Part shown: in pieces, positions 46,454-56,607 of the stretch
How positions within the stretch are numbered: the stretch's first letter is position 1
How the letters are laid out: every line of letters starts with the position of its first letter
Origin: Pyrenochaeta sp. MPI-SDFR-AT-0127
Lineage: Eukaryota; Ascomycota; Dothideomycetes; Pleosporales; Cucurbitariaceae
Assembly (NCBI GenBank): GCA_020747015.1
Contig: JAGTJM010000023.1
Coordinates: 310,001 to 374,000 of the forward strand
DNA: 64,000 bases
Direction: 5' to 3'
Notes under the pieces: model-generated
The model's input: the letters and a program-made list of their open reading frames with translations, nothing else
Told to the model about the DNA's origin: nothing
Database searches by the model: none
Translations under genes and position numbers: made by a program

Positions 46454-48335
46454 TCACGGCGCGTTCGTCGCATATTCGTAGTCTTGTCGCAAAGGCACCA
46501 CAACGCCTTGGTAGAATCTTTCCCTAAACTCATCGTCCTTCAAACTGTACACGGCGACATCGAAATTGCAGTGCACGCATCTCCGTGCCGCGTTGGCGAA
46601 ATTAGGTAGTTCGCGTTGGTGCACAGTTTCAACCATGCGATACGCTATGGAGGAGTCTGTTAATGGCGTGCGCTTTCCGCTGTCGTCGAGGTCGTCTGGA
46701 GTTTGGAAAGCTTCCAATCGTCTTCCGTGTGAGATCTCTAGAAGAGCGACTCCGAGAGCGAAAACAGTTGCGTTGCGCATAAAGGGATTTTTCTTCGTGG
46801 GATGGCAGCTTTTGCTGAGGGATTTGAAATTCTTCCATAGGTATGGCTCTTCGGTTACGGATGCGCCCTTAGTATAGCTAAGCATGCAGATGTCGTTCGA
46901 GGTCCAGGTTTCTCCCAGCCAGGGCGTGTCGTGAAGCTGCATGACTGCATTGGCTAATGCGAGCACGAGGGTACATCTGTCGCTTGTGAGCATCTTGTTA
47001 TCAACTGCATGGCCTCAACCTACTTGTCTTTGATGGAGAAACTTGTCCCGTTCTGTGATGCGAGGATGTCTTGGAGGGTGATGCGGTTTTGTATGCTTGT
47101 CGGCAGTGGACGTCGTGAAGCAAGATGTATATGATGTTGGACAGCTGCGTCACTCATGACTCCCATACACGACTTGTTGGAGGAGGATGAGCCGAGGGTG
47201 GAACACAGATCGTCTATCTTTGGAGCTGCTTGCAAACAGTGTTTCCAGGAGCCAGTGGTTGCAGATGTGGAATGAATCATGATCGCTGGTGGCATGCTCG
47301 GAGGCTGAGTTACGCTGGGTTCGTTAGATGCGAGAGAAATAAAGGCCATTGACACGCGATAGAGACCTTGTGCGACAGTTACTTACAGGGAATTGTGTTC
47401 CTCGGTTGGCTCCACTTCAACTGCACGCGATTCCCAGAGCCGCTTTGTCATTGCATACTCCGTCTTGATCGCAAGAACGAGGCTAAAGCTTGTGGTGGTA
47501 CCATTGTCGAACTTATGCATCGGAAGTCGCAGATTGGCTTCGTGACGACATTGACAATTACATCGGGCGGACCATTGAGTGTTCAAGCACTCATATAGAC
47601 GCTCCGCGTATTTTTGGTAACGGCTCAATCGCGCCGAATTGGACGCGCGCTTCCGGCTCAGGCGCAACGGCTCCAGCGCGAGGGCTCCTGAAGTCAACGT
47701 GGCAATGCGGTTGATGTCGTCCTGCAGTGACGTGAGAAGCTGTTTATGCTTCTCTGAATTGAATCCTCCTCGGATGCGATTGAGCGGATTCCTAAAGAAA
47801 CTATCTCTTGCCTGAACGTTGACTTGTCCGCTGGCGGACACCCATGTTGGCTAGCAAGGTCAGTCATGAGCGGTCGGTGGCAAGACACGGCGCACCTTGA
47901 AACTAGCGTCAAGCTGTAGTTTGTGGCCGAGTAGATTGAGTTTCTTATGCAGCTGTTTGACCGCTGATTTGAAAGGGAGATAACTGCTTCCGAGTCGATC
48001 GCGAAGTTTGTGAACAAGGCTGGGATCTTCCCACGCATGCAAATCAGACTCCTCTATCAGCTGGTTCAACTCGGCATCGGACAGAGCCAGAGCACTGAGC
48101 AGCTCTTCTAGAGAATTTCTGTAGATAACCAGACCGGTGACAAACGAAGCATGTAGGTACTCGAATACAGATTCATACTTGTGCATACTTCGAATCGTGG
48201 ATACCTGTGGCGCGTCAGCAGTGAACTATCACCCATTCGTGAACCCATACTCACGCCATCAGAATAGTGCTCAAGAGCGCTGATGATGAGCGGTATGCTT
48301 CCAAGTACTACTCCAGCAATTTCAAGGCCAGCCAT
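46454..48335 (-). CDS. DUF7580-type fungal protein (pseudokinase-like C-terminus)
   Basis: Five minus-strand exons (48335-48255, 48204-47896, 47850-47387, 47314-47024, 46976-46454) with introns of 50, 45, 72 and 47 bp give 555 residues. The N-terminus MAGLEIAGVVLGSIPLIISA, then EHYSDGVSTIRSMHKY, is the hallmark of a large fungus-specific family (DUF7580, related to the N-terminal helical domains of fungal STAND/allorecognition proteins). The middle is helical with a Cys pair (WSARCNCQCRHEANLRL). The C-terminal third has kinase-like features without catalytic motifs: LANAVMQLHDTPWLGETW and NATVFALGVALLEISHGR. The function is unknown. It is divergent from the fusion gene starting 178 bp away. 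The 47-bp last intron is chosen because it gives SIKDKCTLVLALANA; a 41-bp version is the alternative. Confidence 0.78.
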
Positions 48336-48513
48336 CCCAGAAAAGGTTGATTGATGTTGGTAGACTCGGAAGGCGTAGACGTGAGACCAATACAGAGGGC
48401 TGGTCTGTGCGGGGCTCTAAGTTACCACCCCACCACGCTTACCATCCATGGATCAAGGTCACCATCTTGTGATGGCCGTCTCCCCATCTTACACATGCAA
48501 CGTTGCGATTACG
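48336..48513. promoter_or_regulatory. Short bidirectional promoter between DUF7580 and fusion genes
   Basis: Only 178 bp separate the two inferred start codons on opposite strands, so the genes must share promoter DNA. If the fusion gene starts at the earlier ATG at 48448, only 112 bp remain. No specific site was recognised. Confidence 0.55.
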
Positions 48514-51500
48514 ATGAGCCCTACTGCGCCCGATCAAAGCATAGCAGAAGCACATTTCCGCTGCATCGATGCTTTCGAAGCTTTGATCGGCGCCACTAAT
48601 GCACAGCCTGCTCTGCACTCTGCGCGCGAGCAAGGGTTGAGTTTAGAGGATGTGTTCGATAAATACAAACTCTGGTCCGGAAACGTGGGCGCGATGCACT
48701 CCGGCCAGAAGTGGAAGCTCTCATTAGACTACCGTCTTAGAGAGGCAGCCTTTTATAAAGAGCAGGTACTCGCAGCCGTGTTTCGTCGCTCAGCTGTAGA
48801 AGGCTAATCGTGCATTGATCAGGTCTTGCGACTTGTGAATGGGCTACAGTCCAGTGTAGGGATTCTGCTATTCCCTTCGTCGTTCTCCTACATTCTGCCT
48901 TTGGACTACTAGGGTGTGCTAATGCTATAGCTGGTTTAGATTGAAAAAGGTGGGAACACTCTGGTATAGAAAGGCCGCCCCTGCTGACATTATACAAGCT
49001 TTATCTATGCATCTGGATGCAAACAACAGTATCAACAGCGGCGTGAAAGGCGGTGTCGAAGCTGAAGATGTTGTTGATGATGACTCGCCTTGGGAGGTGT
49101 CATCGGATTCGGAAGCAGGTCACACTGACAATCGTCCTGTAGAGCGATCTATGGCAACTTCCAAGAGCGCAAACTCCGCCTTGATCGAGCCCAACGAGCT
49201 ACAGGCAGGTTTCGCAGCATCTCTAGACTTGATTGACCATATTGTCAGTTGCCTTTGGAGGTTGCCCGTCAGACGGCCCGCGCCCCTCGAACGTATCAAA
49301 GAATCCGCCTCAGCCTCGACGCCATATCAGCCTTTTGACATCATGCACGTGGTAGAGAAGTTTCCCATGATTGAAAAAGGACTTGCAGTACGATTAGGCA
49401 GAATGATCTCGCGACGACGTCAGCTTTTGCAATATCGTAACAGACATGCAACTGCATTGCATGGAAAACACCTCACAGCGCGTAGACCAATTGTTGATGT
49501 CCACTCTGATTCGGGTGAGGATAACTTTGAATATACGACAAGTATCACAGCGTCGACCAAGCATACCCGAGATACAAAAGCAACGACCTTGATGCTGGAC
49601 CAACAAAATCACGTGCTGCCCGAAATTGGCGAGCTGTTTGCTCCGTCGGTCGCCTCCAATTCATCATCTATCATGTCGCAGAACAGCGACGGCGAGACAA
49701 CGATCAAAGTCCCGCAGCGGCCAAAAGGCGTAAATGGGGGAGCCTTGGAACAATTCATGTGTCCTTACTGCCAGACTACGCAAACAATTTCCTCAAATCG
49801 CAAGTGGAGGTGAGTGTTGTATATATTTACAGATTGGTCTGCTCACATCGCTAATTCGCGACAAACATAGAAAGCATGTTCTCTCGGATCTTCAGCCCTA
49901 TGTTTGTACGTATCCAGAATGCTCTCTACGCGATCACGTCTTCAACAACATCGCCGACTGGTTTCAGCACGAGACGCATTCGCACCGTTTGGAATGGACC
50001 TGCAATACCGATGGTCACGGTGCCTTCGCTACCACAGACGACTTCCTTAATCATATGAAGTCTTCCCACCATCAGGACATTCGAGAAGATCAGCTCCAAG
50101 TCTTGAGACATACATTCCAGCAACCTACACGATCTCTTGGCGGCATTTGTACCCTCTGTGGAAAAGTCTCAGGCAGGCTCAAAACTCACATATCGCAACA
50201 TCTGCAACAGCTAGCTTTGTTCGCAATACCGCAGACAGACTTTCTTGAAGAGTCGGATAATGGAAATGTTGATTCAGACATTGCGCATCTCAGTCAAATC
50301 GCTCATTCCAATCTCGCGGGTAACAAAGAAACTCCGAATTTGGCTGAAGACACCGCCGGGGTTGAAATGGCACAAGAGGATACCTCAGCGGAGACTCAAG
50401 AAGACTACAACTCGATCCCTCCCGCACCTGAGGCTGAAATTTGGGATTATATCGCACCAAAATTTCAAGAGGCTCGAGCTGCATTGAATGAGAGCATCAA
50501 TCTCCAAGACACTAAAGACGCCCTCCAGGATGCGGCAAAAAGTCCCAGTACCTCAACGGATTCATACATGGACAGGACAACAGAGGAACAACAAACGAAA
50601 ATGCTGGCTTCTATAAGGTCCGTGAATTGCATCACGTCACCTTAGGCCCAATGTGCTGATAAGACTCAGGCCTGAAGATGTCGTCATTGCTGTGATGGGC
50701 CCCGGTGGGTCCGGCAAAACCACGTTCATAAACTTCTTCGCCAATGACCACCAACTGGTCAATCATTCTATGGATGACAGTGAGTCATACACGCTACTAT
50801 GACTTTTTTTTATTGGTCTAAAACATGCAGTTTCTAACCGGGTCACCATTCACCCTTGCAGCTTGCCTGACCGTACCCGCTTCTACTTGGTCGAAATACC
50901 GGAGCTCGGGGATGCATCCCGCTCTGGTGTTGTGGCTTGGACACACATCGCGAAATGGCTCAACGATGCGTACTCCAGTCGCCTCTTGTTCTGCGGAATT
51001 GTCTATCTGCACAGAATAAGTGACTCACGGATAAGGGGCTCGGTTGTAAGGAGCTTGCGTTTGTTTGAGCATCTTTGCGGTGATGATAATTTCGCCAACG
51101 TCGTTCTTGCTACCACTATGTGGGACTCGGAAGACCTCGATGTAGCCGCGTCAAGAGAAAAAGAACTTATGTCCAGGTTCTGGAAACACATGATCGGTGC
51201 AGGAAGCAAGGTCATGCGACAGTATGCAAATCAAGAGTCTGCGGCTGGCATCGTTGAACGTCTCATGGTGCGCCAACGTCGAATGGCTCTTAACCTACAG
51301 GTTCAGCTGGCTGATAGAGGGTTCAGCGCAACAGATGTAGGACACATGTTGGAGCAAGATTTAGTCGAACAGCGCAGAAAGCTAAACGAGCTAAGATTTG
51401 GCATTGCGCAAGACATGGCAAGAGCCCCTCAAAATGAAGATGACGTAAGAGATTTTGAGAAGCAAATGATTGCGCTCGAAAAGGAGATTGAGGAAAATGA

Positions 51501-53119
51501 TGAAGTTCTACGGCTTTTGAGTGTCGTCGATCACGAGCTTCGCGTTCATGTGCGAGGAACTGAGCCTATTGTCCAGGAAAGTGGCAAGCATATCCAACGA
51601 GACGCAACTACTGCCGAATCTACATCCCACCAAGATTCGCAGAGTAAATCATCTAACGCTGAAATCGTCGCACCAAGCTCAACGCACGCTGTGCTCAACG
51701 ATGCGTATAGTGCAGACAGGGCAGTCATGAATCCATACCATCAGCAACGACCCCTTTGTGGGGCGTCTATTGGGGCCTACAGGGGTGAGCACTTACCTCC
51801 TGTTAGCTTGGGTGGTATCATCATGGTCGATGGCGAGCCATATGGCTTGACTGTACACCACATCTTGGATGCTCCAAGCGATGACGAATCAGACGGAGAA
51901 GACGCAGCGGTTAAAAACAACGAAGATGATGTTGGCAAAGTGAGTCTTGGTGGAAGCATTCAGGATTTGAGATCAGTACGGCCTGGGAGCGCAGATGCTT
52001 CGGAGGCTGCGGCTTCAACAGTCATTCGCACATTGGCGGGAGGATCAGGAGTCGATCCGTTGCTGACGGGAAGGGGGACGCAACCTGGAGTCCAGTTCAA
52101 CGATAGCGGAATTTCACCTTTGTGGGACCTCGAACTCTCTGATGACGAAAGAGCTAGCAATGGTTCGCCTGGTGATGAGAATGTGGAGTTCAAATTCTCT
52201 GATAGCGAATTTGATTCCGATGCTTCCAAGAACTCTATTAAGAATGAAGACCATGCTCAAGCAGCGATTGGTGATATCCAGGGCATTGCTCCTGGGAACG
52301 GCGAAGAGATCAAGATCACCCAGCCTGCGATAGATGACGTGGACGAAGACTTTTTTTCAGACGACGATGGCCAAGATGAAGAACACTTATCACATCATGA
52401 GCTCGGGTACATTTATGCATCTTCTGGTATCAGAAGATGGAATCGGAATGGCATCCTCCACGAAATCGATTGGGCGCTTATCAAGATCCGTCCAGACCGT
52501 TTGCAGCCCTACAACGTTGTACAAGGTGGTCGGAGATTTCACTTCAATACTACACCACATCCCGATCATCCACCCCTTTCAGAGCCGGTCAACCGTCGTC
52601 ACTATGGGCCAGAAGAGGACGAGTACCCGAGCGAGGTTGTCAGCGCAGATTCACTTGGAGGACTGAATGTGCACTGCTTTGGGCGCACTACCGGCCTTCA
52701 AGGTGGTGTGATCGGCCCATCCATGACGCAAGTGCGCATTTATCGTCGCCAGACTTTTTCAAGATCCTGGCATGTTGCGGGAGGCTGTGAGTATATTTTC
52801 TATTCTCTCTTCGCAATTTTGGGCTGACGATCAAACAGTTGGCGTAGGCGGCGATACAGGTGCATGGGTCATCCAGAATGGTACCGGCTTTGTATGCGGT
52901 GTTGTGTTGGCTTGGTGCGAACGTAACCAAATCGCTTACATTATGCCCATGGAAGTCATTCTAGAAGACATCAAGCGCACACTCGGTGCGACAGCTGTCT
53001 ACTTGCCGGGCTCCAATGCGGAAAAGAAGTTTCAGGCAAAGGCGACATCCTCAGCGAGGAAGTACGACTCGACCGATCCTCCACATATCCCCAGCATTGT
53101 GGTCGACAAGAAAGGCTAA
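48514..53119 (+). CDS. AcuF-type C2H2 / P-loop GTPase / trypsin-fold protease fusion protein
   Basis: Multi-exon gene of about 1400 residues. Clear exons: 48514-48765, one beginning 48823, one ending 49809, 49871-50617, 50670-50779, 50831-52786, 52839-53119. The exact junction between 48860 and 49000 is unresolved. Regions in order: (1) helical N-terminus (LSLEDVFDKYKLWSGNVGAM); (2) acidic linker (DDDSPWEVSSDSEAG) and helices ending GRMISRRRQLLQYR; (3) C2H2 block from 49760 (CPYCQTTQTISSN, DLQPYVCTYPEC, ICTLCGK, SQHLQQLALFAIP), as in fungal AcuF-type proteins; (4) GTPase with P-loop GPGGSGKTT, EIPELG in place of DTPG, and ATTMWDSEDL; (5) coiled coil (QMIALEKEIEENDEVLRLL); (6) protease-like domain with YGLTVHHIL (His, 51856-51861), EIDWALIKI (Asp, 52468) and GGDTGAWVI, where Thr (52856) occupies the nucleophile site. 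The junctions keep frame, so this is one gene. Confidence 0.75.
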
Positions 53120-53264
53120 AGCATGAGGCTCAAAATCGTGGCATGAACAGGTACATACAGTATTCCGTTTGCGCTCAGGTCGACTGACTGGGTGTTTCGT
53201 GACTATGGGAATCATCCACGACCGCCCTCATCTATCCTGAACCTGCATCAGACAGATGTACTGA
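53120..53264. other. Short spacer after the fusion gene
   Basis: About 145 bp between the fusion-gene stop and the first codon of the next open frame. It contains no obvious start codon for that frame. Confidence 0.35.
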
Positions 53265-53809
53265 AGAAAGCGATGCTTTGTTTCGTACGGCGAACAGAGC
53301 GGAAAGACTTGGAGAGACTATAATGGCAGGGTACGTTTCGTACTTCAACCAACTGTTAACAAAGTCAACCTCGCTCATTAAACACTACATAGGCACGTTG
53401 GATTTTGATGAACGAACAAATCTTTCTGGAAGGCCTCACGCAATTCACCAAACTCTGTGTGGAATTTCGAACCAGCCCGCCTGCTGGAAAAATGCGATTA
53501 TATCTTTTCGCTTATGAATCCTTCACTCGTGCGTTAGCAGCATCTATACCCGGCGATATAGGTCGGTGCTCTAGGTGGTGCATACATCACAATAAATGGG
53601 CAAATGATGCTGATAAGTCCCGCCTCATCACTCTTCGGCCGTTAGTGGTGCATCTCATCAACAACATGGCGGCATCAGGAGGAGACCAGAGCGCCATTCA
53701 GAAAATCAAGCTCAACCTCAAAATCTCTAGTTCCTCCTTGGAAAACAGGGACGGGTGGGTTTCAGGTCCAATTTCGGATGTCAAGTTCAGGTTTACCCAA
53801 CTGGAGTAG
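53265..53809 (+). CDS. Hypothetical protein or gene fragment
   Basis: Two open segments (53265-53330 and 53393-53809) join across a good 62-bp intron (GTACGT to TACATAG). They give about 160 residues, including SGKTWRDYNGRARWILMNEQ, IFLEGLTQFTKLCVEFRT and LRPLVVHLINNMAASGGDQS. The upstream segment starts after a TGA without an ATG, so either a first exon is missing or this is the remnant of a longer gene. The family is not recognised. It lies just 3' of the fusion gene on the same strand. Confidence 0.35.
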
Positions 53810-53841
53810 CTAGGTGTACATCGCCATGTGCAGTCGTTGAG

Positions 53842-54060
53842 GTTATTGTAAACGTGGACAATTGGGGTCAGGGATCAGTTGATGTTATCGAGTAAGTAGA
53901 CAACATAATTACGAACATTGCGACTGAGTTAGAAAAGGTGGGAGTGGCTCTAATACTAGATAGCTCGACTTACACGACGGAAGTCCAGCTAAAGGAGTAG
54001 TAGAAGTACTATAAGCAGCTGGTAATATGCCGCCCACGTACACGCGTATCGGGAGATCCC
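53842..54060 (+). pseudogene. Short decayed coding relic with stops at Gln-like positions
   Basis: One plus-strand frame reads VDNWGQGSVDVIE, then VDNIITNIATELEKVGVALI and LDSSTYTTEVQLKE, then KYYKQLVICRPRT. It is broken by TAA at 53893-53895 and adjacent TAGs at 53998-54003. As at 45.9 kb, each stop is one C-to-T step from Gln. The family is unknown. Confidence 0.35.
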
Positions 54061-54467
54061 TTGTAATAAAGATGTGGGGTTACCGCGACGCCGTTCGAGA
54101 AGTCAAGAATTGTCTTGGAGATCGCACCCGGTCCCTGAGATGCAGTGACCGTAACCCAGAGTCCCTGTCCAACACTATGTTCGACATTCCCAAGTTGGAA
54201 CAGCTGGCCATGCATCGAAACCTAGACACCTTGCAGGTCAGCATACGAGTTCGGACAGAGGGTAGCATCGACCGCGGCGAGAATCCTCACCAGAAGAAGG
54301 CAATTTTTATAGCGGGACTGGAGATCCTCGAACAAGACTTAGTACCGGGTGGTACACTATCAAATATTGGCGTTGATCAAGCATGGTCGCCTGAGCGCGG
54401 GGTTCGACGTGGTTCAGTAGAGTTTCAGGCGCACAACCCGAGCATCGATGCGGCGTGGTTAGGCTGA
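54027..54467 (+). CDS. Hypothetical ORF, 146 residues
   Basis: Uninterrupted frame of 146 codons in normal-GC DNA. The last half has balanced composition (AIFIAGLEILEQDLVPGGTL, SPERGVRRGSVEFQAHNPS). No signal peptide, membrane segment or known motif is seen. The first codons overlap the decayed relic in another frame. An opposite-strand frame (54009-54215) also looks plausible, so the coding strand is uncertain. Confidence 0.28.
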   Translation: MPPTYTRIGRSLVIKMWGYRDAVREVKNCLGDRTRSLRCSDRNPESLSNTMFDIPKLEQLAMHRNLDTLQVSIRVRTEGSIDRGENPHQKKAIFIAGLEILEQDLVPGGTLSNIGVDQAWSPERGVRRGSVEFQAHNPSIDAAWLG

Positions 54468-55088
54468 TTGTAGTTCGTCACATTGGAAGCGCTCACGAGG
54501 CGGTTTCGCTGCACCTCTCCCACAAGTCCAACTTCAGCCTGGCATCGTGAATTAATGACGTGCAAAGAAAAGTCTTCTAGACAAGCAAACTATTGGCAGT
54601 CTAGTCATCGATGGTAAAATTCGATTAAGCTCGTCTAAGCGGCTAGCATAGTATCATGCTATCTGACACAGACGTATATTAAGAGGCTCAGATAGGGTCA
54701 ACCCCCTCCCAAGTGCAATATTAGTGTCGATCACATGAAACATGTTTCCAGCTAGTGCTCTGGTGAAGGGCTCAAAAGTGGCCCAACCAAGCTCTGGTGG
54801 CCCAATTACGGGCAGCGCTTCGACCTCAGGGCTCTGGGTAGTTGAAGGCTGATCATATTGCACAGCCAAAGGCGTCATAAAAGCTTAGTCACAGATTAGT
54901 TTAAAACAGTCGAGCTCAGGTTGCGATGCAGAACGTGACTATAGGAGGGGTCACTTTTGGGGTAAGTCACTATCGCTTAAATCTTCCTGTTATGATTGTT
55001 TGTTAGGCAACCACGAAAGAAGTCGACGTGGATTTTAAGCCTGACACTTGATTACTTGTTCTATCACTATATCAACAAATTAATTAAG
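54468..55088. other. Intergenic region upstream of the PARG gene
   Basis: About 620 bp. A minus-strand frame at 54654-54878 (containing VIGPPELGWATFEPFTRALA) may be a relic. The last 100 bp are AT-rich, suitable for a promoter. Confidence 0.35.
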
Positions 55089-55901
55089 ATGTTAGATCTC
55101 GCCACCCGTCGCAAGCACTGTGAAGACACCATCGCGAGATCCAGCGCTATCGCTGATCAGACACCCGGTGGTTCACTAAAGAGCGAGTTCATCGCATCGC
55201 AGCTACCAGCCTTGAACAAGGCGGATTCCGCGTATCCCAATCTCCGACTGCTACCTGTCGAAGTCCACAACAGCGATGCGTTTGCGCTTGCACGCTCACT
55301 CAAGCCGACTGTCGGCAAAATCGGCGTCCTCAATTTAGCTAGCGATTGCGAGCCCGGCGGCGGCTGGCGATACACTCTTTCCGCAACGCAAGAAGAAGCG
55401 CTATGCTATTCATCAACACTTTATGCTACGCTGAAGCCGGAGTGGTACCCTTGGCCAAACCTTGGAGAAGGCTCCTGTGCAGGCATCATGTCACCTGACG
55501 TTGTTGTCTTCAAAGATACCCTCGACAACAACCTCGTCGATCTGCCGCGCGAGCAGCGATATGTCCTGGCTGTTCTCACCGTTGCGGCTCTTTGCTTTCC
55601 TGAATTGACTGAAGATGGAGATGACTTTGCGAAAGAGAGTGACCTGCACGACTTGAGGGAAAAGGTCATCCTTATATTGAGGCTAGCGGCCAAACGCGGC
55701 ATCACGAGCCTTGTTCTTGGTGCAATGGGATGTGGTGCATATCGCTGCCCACCACGATTAGTCGCCAAAGAGATGAAGAATATTTTGGAAGCCGAGGAAT
55801 TTGATGGGTGGTTCGAAAGTGTGGTTTTCGCCGTATACGCAGCGGGCCCAACCGGGAAACGAAATTTGGATGTATTTCGAGAAGTTTTCAACCATTCATA
55901 G
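55089..55901 (+). CDS. Microbial-type poly(ADP-ribose) glycohydrolase (DUF2263/TIGR02452)
   Basis: Intronless, 270 residues. These macrodomain-fold enzymes remove or bind ADP-ribose. The signature GGG-x8-QEE is complete at residues 90-103 (PGGGWRYTLSATQEEALCYS), with tandem Glu102-Glu103, the second of which is the catalytic Glu in the family. The N-terminal accessory helices (TRRKHCEDTIARS), the central strand GKIGVLNLASDCEPGG, a conserved SPDVVVFKD, and the phosphate-binding segment LVLGAMGCGAYRCPP near the C-terminus are present. The start is the Met at 55089 (MLDLATRRKH); the frame is open further 5' but that part reads as UTR. It sits about 2 kb beyond the GTPase-protease fusion on the same strand. 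Length is typical and the residues look functional. Confidence 0.88.
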   Translation: MLDLATRRKHCEDTIARSSAIADQTPGGSLKSEFIASQLPALNKADSAYPNLRLLPVEVHNSDAFALARSLKPTVGKIGVLNLASDCEPGGGWRYTLSATQEEALCYSSTLYATLKPEWYPWPNLGEGSCAGIMSPDVVVFKDTLDNNLVDLPREQRYVLAVLTVAALCFPELTEDGDDFAKESDLHDLREKVILILRLAAKRGITSLVLGAMGCGAYRCPPRLVAKEMKNILEAEEFDGWFESVVFAVYAAGPTGKRNLDVFREVFNHS

Positions 55902-56175
55902 TCGCTCTCTTGATGCTGGCTGGTAATATACTCGTTCTTCCGTGCATATGATACATACATTCGTGTGGGTGCTGTAAGCTCATCTATTGACGCTAAAATA
56001 TGATACTAAATTACATATAAAGTTGCTCGTTTTATAGAATTGAAGTCGTTCACTCATCACATTTGGGGATACGAATCGCACATCGAACCACCAAAACCAA
56101 CTGCAATAACCAAAAGACCAAGGAGACCAGCCTTATTCCTTGTTCCCCACAGAGCTTCCCATTAAAGTGAGAAGC
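55902..56175. other. Convergent 3' region
   Basis: About 270 bp between PARG and the small secreted protein gene. Nothing recognised. Confidence 0.4.
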
Positions 56176-56607
56176 TTAGAGCTTTGGGACCGCCTTACCA
56201 AGATCCTCGAGAGTAGACTCCTCAGTCTGACCAATCTGCGCACCAAGGTTGGCAGCACCGCTTGTGAGATCTCCATCCACATTGTCCAAGACAGTTGTAG
56301 TTCCTGAAGTAGAGCTGCCGACACCAAGAGCCTGACCGATGGCCTGAGCTCCATTGCTAATCTTGTCGAGCTGGCGACGTCGGCTGCCGGAACCTGGGGC
56401 GGCTGGAGTGTTGGCCCCACCGCGCAATCCGGAGATGAGTCCAGCGATGTTGTCTTCGGCATTCTCGATACCATATCCAACACCATTGTCGGTAGAGCTG
56501 AAGATGCTATTGGCAGCAGCGCCCTCGCCAGCGAGCTGGGGAGTGGGTGCGGCGAGTACAGCGGTAGCGAGAACGAGAGAAATGATAGCCTTCGAAAGGG
56601 AAGGCAT
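56176..56607 (-). CDS. Small secreted cysteine-free protein
   Basis: Intronless, 143 residues. A clear signal peptide ends near residue 19 (IISLVLATAVLAAPTP). The mature part is Gly/Ala/Ser-rich, has no cysteine, and carries a tribasic site GSRRRQLDKI near residue 78 that could be a Kex2-type processing point. The C-terminal half is amphipathic (ISNGAQAIGQALGVG). Size, secretion and lack of known domains fit a cell-wall-associated or effector-like protein, but this class is broad. Confidence 0.72.
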   Translation of the reverse strand: MPSLSKAIISLVLATAVLAAPTPQLAGEGAAANSIFSSTDNGVGYGIENAEDNIAGLISGLRGGANTPAAPGSGSRRRQLDKISNGAQAIGQALGVGSSTSGTTTVLDNVDGDLTSGAANLGAQIGQTEESTLEDLGKAVPKL

